This document shows positions 6,725 through 9,479 of a stretch of DNA of 9,479 nucleotides, one piece after another. The notes under the pieces are model-generated. The model was given only the letters and a program-made list of their open reading frames with translations. It was not told the DNA's origin and ran no database searches. The position numbers and the translations under genes were made by a program. The DNA lies in assembly GCA_035503715.1 (NCBI GenBank), contig DATJTE010000157.1, positions 1-9,479 on the forward strand, read 5' to 3'. The number at the start of each line of letters is the position of its first letter. Within the stretch, counting starts at the first letter, position 1. Source of the DNA: OAS926 sp035503715 (GTDB taxonomy: Bacteria; Pseudomonadota; Alphaproteobacteria; Rhizobiales; Rhizobiaceae).

Positions 6725-6764
6725 TTATATAGCTTGCTATGTAAGTATATTGCATGCTATGTAA
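6725..6764. promoter_or_regulatory. Two abutting 20-bp SlyA-like operators between marR and cytochrome b561
   Basis: TTATATAGCTTGCTATGTAA (6725-6744) is followed directly by GTATATTGCATGCTATGTAA (6745-6764). The units match at 17 of 20 positions. The first is a near-perfect palindrome with core ATAGC-TT-GCTAT, whose reverse strand reads ATAGCAAGCTAT. The known SlyA consensus is TTAGCAAGCTAA, so the ten central bases are identical. Plus-strand -35-like TTGCTA (6734-6739) and -10-like TATGTA (6758-6763), 18 bases apart, lie within the units. On the minus strand TATACT (6749-6744) is a possible -10 for marR. Bound regulator would therefore block both divergent promoters. Confidence 0.8.
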
Positions 6765-6802
6765 TTAGCTGTTGGCCCGCTAAAGGGCAAGGAGATTCAG
6801 AC

Positions 6803-7396
6803 ATGCGCTGGAAAAGTTCCGGCGACCGCTATGGCGCGGTCGCGACGATGATCCATTGGCTGACGGCGTTCGCCGTGATCGGCCTGCTCATATCCGGTCT
6901 GGTCATCGCGGGCGAGACCGATCCCGCGGCCAAGGCGGCTCTGCTCAGGGTTCACGTGCCGATGGGCGTGCTGGTGCTCGTGTTGACGATCACTCGGGTT
7001 GCCTGGTGGATGTTTTTCGACCAGCGGCCGGATGCCGTGACGTCGGGATCGGCCGTGCAGACGATGGCGGCGAAAATCGTGCACATCGCCTTCTACCCGC
7101 TGCTTCTTGCTGTCGCGGCGAGTGGCGTGGCGATGATCGCTCTCTCGGGCGCAGCGGCGGTGCTGTTCTTCGGCGCGACAGGTCCGTTGCCGGATTTCTG
7201 GGCCTACGCGCCGCGCGCGCCGCATATGGTGTTCGCTTACGCTCTGATCGGGCTGATCGTGCTGCATATCGCAGCCGCGCTCTTCCACCAGTTCATCAAA
7301 CGAGACGGCCTGCTCGCGCGAATGGGGCTGTTTGCGTGGCCGAAAGGCTCGTCGACGACCCGACCGACGATGCGGACAGTCACAAGTCGTCACTAA
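6803..7396 (+). CDS. cybB: Cytochrome b561 (CybB-like, possible superoxide oxidase)
   Basis: A 197-residue di-heme membrane cytochrome of the bacterial b561 family. E. coli CybB passes electrons from superoxide to ubiquinone at the inner membrane, so this protein may have the same role. Four membrane helices are visible at about 14-36, 50-71, 92-123 and 139-163. Candidate heme-ligand histidines are His18 (MIHWLTA), His51 (RVHVPMG), His141 (APHMVF) and His155 (VLHIAAALFH). Their spacing resembles that of the E. coli protein. His94 and His162 are also present. The start is well supported by AAGGAG (6789-6794), eight bases before ATG. The gene is divergent from the marR regulator and shares its operators. 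The same frame is open far upstream through the marR antisense strand, but that extension is not coding. The C-terminal tail after about residue 180 is low in hydrophobicity and unremarkable. Confidence 0.94.
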   Translation: MRWKSSGDRYGAVATMIHWLTAFAVIGLLISGLVIAGETDPAAKAALLRVHVPMGVLVLVLTITRVAWWMFFDQRPDAVTSGSAVQTMAAKIVHIAFYPLLLAVAASGVAMIALSGAAAVLFFGATGPLPDFWAYAPRAPHMVFAYALIGLIVLHIAAALFHQFIKRDGLLARMGLFAWPKGSSTTRPTMRTVTSRH

Positions 7397-7405
7397 ATGT
7401 TCTGC

Positions 7406-7434
7406 TTGTGTTCTCATCGCGCGAACTCTATTCT
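7406..7434 (+). promoter_or_regulatory. Possible helicase promoter
   Basis: TTGTGT (7406-7411) and TATTCT (7429-7434) are 17 bases apart, matching three and four of six consensus positions. They lie in the 86-base gap before the helicase gene, giving a predicted leader of about 40 bases. This is a weak match with no independent support. Confidence 0.3.
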
Positions 7435-7482
7435 TGGCGGGAGCGACTTGTTCTTCCACCCCGAATCCTGTCTCACGCTCCG

Positions 7483-8610
7483 ATGGATTTTTCTCCCCAG
7501 CAGGATGATGCGCTGAAGGCGGTTGCGCGGTGGCTGAAGAGCGGCCGACCGCAGATTTTCAGGCTGTTCGGCTATGCCGGCACCGGCAAGACGACGCTGG
7601 CGCGCTATTTCGCCGAGCATGTCGACGGCCAGGTGCAGTTCGCCGCCTTCACCGGCAAGGCCGCGCAGGTGCTGCGCTCGAAAGGCGCGGTGAACGCCCG
7701 GACCATCCACTCGCTGATCTACCGGCCGCGCGGTGAGGAGGCGGTGGCGGATGAGGCGACCGGCAAGACGTCGATGTCGCCGACGTTTGCGCTTAACCGC
7801 CAGAGTCCCGTCAGCCGGGCCAAGCTTATCATCATAGACGAGTGCTCGATGGTGGACGAGCAACTTGGCAAGGATTTGTTGAGCTTCGGCACCCCGATCC
7901 TGGTGCTTGGTGATCCGGGGCAATTGCCGCCGATCTCGGGCGGTGGTTTTTTCACGGATCACGAGCCGGATACGCTGCTGACCGAAATCCACCGGCAGGC
8001 GCGCGACAATCCCATCATCCGCCTCGCCCTCGACGTGCGCGAGGGCAGGGAGTTCATGCGCGGCGATTACGGCACGGCGCAGGTGATCGGCAAGGAAGAC
8101 GTCACGCAGGAGCTGGTGCTCAAGGCGGACCAGGTGCTGGTCGGCACCAATCGGACGCGCCGGCGCTACAATCAGCGGCTGCGCGAGCTGAAGGGCTTCA
8201 ATGCAGCCTATCCGCAGGCCGGCGACAAGCTGGTGTGCCTGCGCAACGACCCGGCCAAGGGGCTGCTCAACGGCTCGTTGTGGAAGGTGATGACCTCGTC
8301 GCGCGAGACGGTGAAGCCCGGCATCAACCTGCTGGTGGCACCCGAAGAGGACGATCCCGACCGTGGCGTTGCCAAGATCAAGCTGCTGAAGCAGACCTTC
8401 GAAAACCCCGACGAGGAGATCCCGTGGGGCACCAAGAAGCGCTATGACGACTTCGACTACGGCTACGCGCTGACGGTGCACAAGGCGCAGGGCTCGCAGT
8501 GGAACAATGTCGTCCTGTTCGACGAAAGCTGGGCCTTCAAGGAAACCCGCCAGCGTTGGCTCTATACTGCCATCACCCGCGCGGCCGAGCGGCTGACGGT
8601 TGTGCGCTAG
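7483..8610 (+). CDS. RecD-like superfamily 1 DNA helicase, stand-alone
   Basis: A 375-residue ATP-dependent helicase of the RecD/Pif1-like SF1B group, expected to unwind DNA 5'-to-3' in repair or replication. Motifs appear in order. Walker A is GYAGTGKT (30-37). Motif Ia is AFTGKAAQVLRSKG (55-68). A TIHSLIY segment is at 74-80. DEAD-like motif II is IIIDECSMVD (116-125, Asp119-Glu120). Motif III is LGDPGQLPPI (142-151). EIHRQ follows at 168-172. The C-terminal UvrD_C_2-type module has YALTVHKAQGSQW (328-340) and YTAITRAAERL (361-371) with the Arg finger. It lacks the long N-terminal region of RecD and RecD2 and has no RecB/RecC neighbours, so it is a compact independent helicase. The start at 7483 places the Q-motif-like FSPQQDDAL at the N-terminus. 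No Shine-Dalgarno is visible. The frame is open upstream across the cytochrome gene, but that region is a shadow. Confidence 0.93.
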   Translation: MDFSPQQDDALKAVARWLKSGRPQIFRLFGYAGTGKTTLARYFAEHVDGQVQFAAFTGKAAQVLRSKGAVNARTIHSLIYRPRGEEAVADEATGKTSMSPTFALNRQSPVSRAKLIIIDECSMVDEQLGKDLLSFGTPILVLGDPGQLPPISGGGFFTDHEPDTLLTEIHRQARDNPIIRLALDVREGREFMRGDYGTAQVIGKEDVTQELVLKADQVLVGTNRTRRRYNQRLRELKGFNAAYPQAGDKLVCLRNDPAKGLLNGSLWKVMTSSRETVKPGINLLVAPEEDDPDRGVAKIKLLKQTFENPDEEIPWGTKKRYDDFDYGYALTVHKAQGSQWNNVVLFDESWAFKETRQRWLYTAITRAAERLTVVR

Positions 8611-8639
8611 CGGCACGTGGCCGCGAAGTGCCGCTGCGC
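8604..8639. terminator. Long hairpin between convergent helicase and phosphatase genes
   Basis: AGCGGCAC (8609-8616) pairs perfectly with GTGCCGCT (8628-8635). The flanking GCGC (8604-8607) pairs with GCGC (8636-8639) if T8608 is bulged. This makes a 12-bp stem with an 11-base loop. It begins within the last codons of the helicase and includes its stop codon. Neither strand has a T-run after the stem, so it is not a classic intrinsic terminator. It may protect 3' ends or aid termination of both convergent transcripts. Confidence 0.5.
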
Positions 8640-8657
8640 GGCCGGTTGCCTCGCTGC

Positions 8658-9479
8658 CTACTCTACGATTTCGAACAGCACGGCGGTCGCGTCGTCGCTC
8701 ATCTTGAAGCGCGGATATTTCAGGCCGTCCGGGTCTTCAACCCTTTCGATCCGCCGCAATTCGTCGACTAGCATCGACAGGCCGTCTTTGCGCGCGGCGG
8801 CGACAAGCTCGCCGGCGCCGTAACGCTGATACTGGTCGACCAGAGCGGCGAAGCCGTCCGTGCACAGGAGCCCGACGGCGGGCAGGGCGCAGTGCAGCCG
8901 TTCGGTGGCAAGGTGCGCGCCGGCCTCGGGCTCGATCCCCAGGGTCCAGATTCCGGAGGCGGGGCTGTTGTAGGCGGCGCGACGCCGGCGCAACTCATCG
9001 CGCACCATCGGCTCCTCCACCAGCGCGTGGTGGGCGGAAAAGCCGCCGGCATGAGCGAGCGCAAGCCGCGCCCCTTCGCGTTCCGCCGCGGCCGCTTCCT
9101 TGAGCGCCGTGGTTTCGAAGGTGAAGCCGTCGTCGCCGAGCAGGAACAGCCGGCAGTCTCCGAGGCCATGCGTCAAGACATCGCCGTCCTCGATCCGCAC
9201 CATCTGAAAACCCGCCACCGGCAGGTTCCACGGCTCGATCGGCAGCGCATGTGCGGCTTCGTGCACGACATTGGCGGCGCGTTCGTTGAAGTCGCGCACG
9301 ATCTCGGCCATCGCCCGGCCGGGACGCACCATCTGCTCAAAGGAGCTGCGCGCGAACTGTGCCAGCCAGGCGGCGTCCGAGCCGTGAAGACCGACGATGC
9401 TCTTGCCGCCAAGGCCGGTCGCACCGTCGATGACGAAGGCGCAGGTTGCGTTGCCGCCGCCGGCGTCCTCATTGGGGCG
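8658..9479 (-). CDS. PP2C-like serine/threonine phosphatase (N-terminus outside window)
   Basis: The frame is open to the window edge, giving 273 residues of a metal-dependent PP2C/PPM-family phosphatase. Near the edge it reads PNEDAGGGNATCAFVIDGATGLGG: the NED (9465-9473) and the Asp of DGATG (9426-9428) match the first metal-binding motifs of the family. GDCRLFLL (Asp near 9157) matches the GDS-type motif. LLCTDGFAAL carries the expected Asp at 8856-8858, and SDDATAVLFEIVE closes the domain with the Asp pair at 8691-8696. The cytoplasmic target is unknown. Bacterial members act on phosphoproteins in stress or kinase-linked signalling, but no kinase is seen in the window. An internal ATG at 9332 would remove the first motifs, so it is not the start. 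It is convergent with the helicase across a 47-base gap containing a hairpin. Divergence from canonical PP2C leaves activity unproven. Confidence 0.87.
   Translation of the reverse strand, partial: RPNEDAGGGNATCAFVIDGATGLGGKSIVGLHGSDAAWLAQFARSSFEQMVRPGRAMAEIVRDFNERAANVVHEAAHALPIEPWNLPVAGFQMVRIEDGDVLTHGLGDCRLFLLGDDGFTFETTALKEAAAAEREGARLALAHAGGFSAHHALVEEPMVRDELRRRRAAYNSPASGIWTLGIEPEAGAHLATERLHCALPAVGLLCTDGFAALVDQYQRYGAGELVAAARKDGLSMLVDELRRIERVEDPDGLKYPRFKMSDDATAVLFEIVE

Noticed and set aside
5828..7396. A single 522-codon frame joining the acyltransferase C-terminus to cytochrome b561 as a fusion protein
   Set aside because: The middle part (about 6215-6800) is antisense to marR and its promoter region and looks noncoding. 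Cytochrome b561 has its own strong ribosome binding site at 6789-6794. The join is chance openness after a frameshift.
6856..7482. N-terminal extension of the helicase frame upstream across cytochrome b561
   Set aside because: The translation is an Arg/Asp/Gly-rich shadow of the cytochrome gene; the helicase N-terminus begins naturally at 7483.
7414..8616. A 400-codon minus-strand open frame opposite the helicase
   Set aside because: The plus strand carries all helicase motifs; the antisense translation has no domain logic and arises from GC-rich codon bias.

Overview
The window is GC-rich chromosomal DNA, almost certainly from an alphaproteobacterium. The protein style, the ilvIH pair and the short gaps best suit a Hyphomicrobiales relative such as Mesorhizobium or another Phyllobacteriaceae, but that placement is inferred from familiarity and not from a search. 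Coding density is high and no stretch over 300 bases lacks a gene. I see no tRNA, rRNA, CRISPR array, insertion sequence or phage gene.

Layout. Bases 1-1258 hold the end of acetolactate synthase large subunit and the complete small subunit, the first step of branched-chain amino acid synthesis. A perfect stem-loop with a T-rich tail lies over the large-subunit stop codon. Bases 1261-1939 are a compact mazEF toxin-antitoxin pair with its own promoter and a palindromic operator over the -10 box. Bases 1991-2629 are a LysE/RhtB exporter preceded by a perfect 12-bp-arm palindrome. Bases 2630-4900 (minus) encode a large secreted GH9 cellulase with an N-terminal CBM4/9-like module. Its stop codon directly abuts the exporter stop.

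Bases 5037-about 6258 are a membrane acyltransferase (acyltransferase 3 / OafA type) broken by a frameshift near 5791. Bases 6263-6724 (minus) are a MarR-family regulator, divergent from a cytochrome b561 / CybB gene (6803-7396). The short region between them holds two abutting 20-bp repeats that match the SlyA-type operator, so the regulator very likely controls itself and the cytochrome. Bases 7483-8610 are a stand-alone RecD-like superfamily 1 helicase. Bases 8658-9479 (minus, running off the window) are a PP2C-like phosphatase. A long hairpin separates these last two convergent genes.

The genes form several independent small units rather than one pathway. I do not see a clearly undescribed multi-gene system. 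The most informative non-coding signals are the tandem SlyA-like operators, the palindrome in front of the exporter, the mazEF operator and the hairpin between ilvI and ilvH. The most unusual genes are the CBM-GH9 cellulase and the frameshifted acyltransferase.
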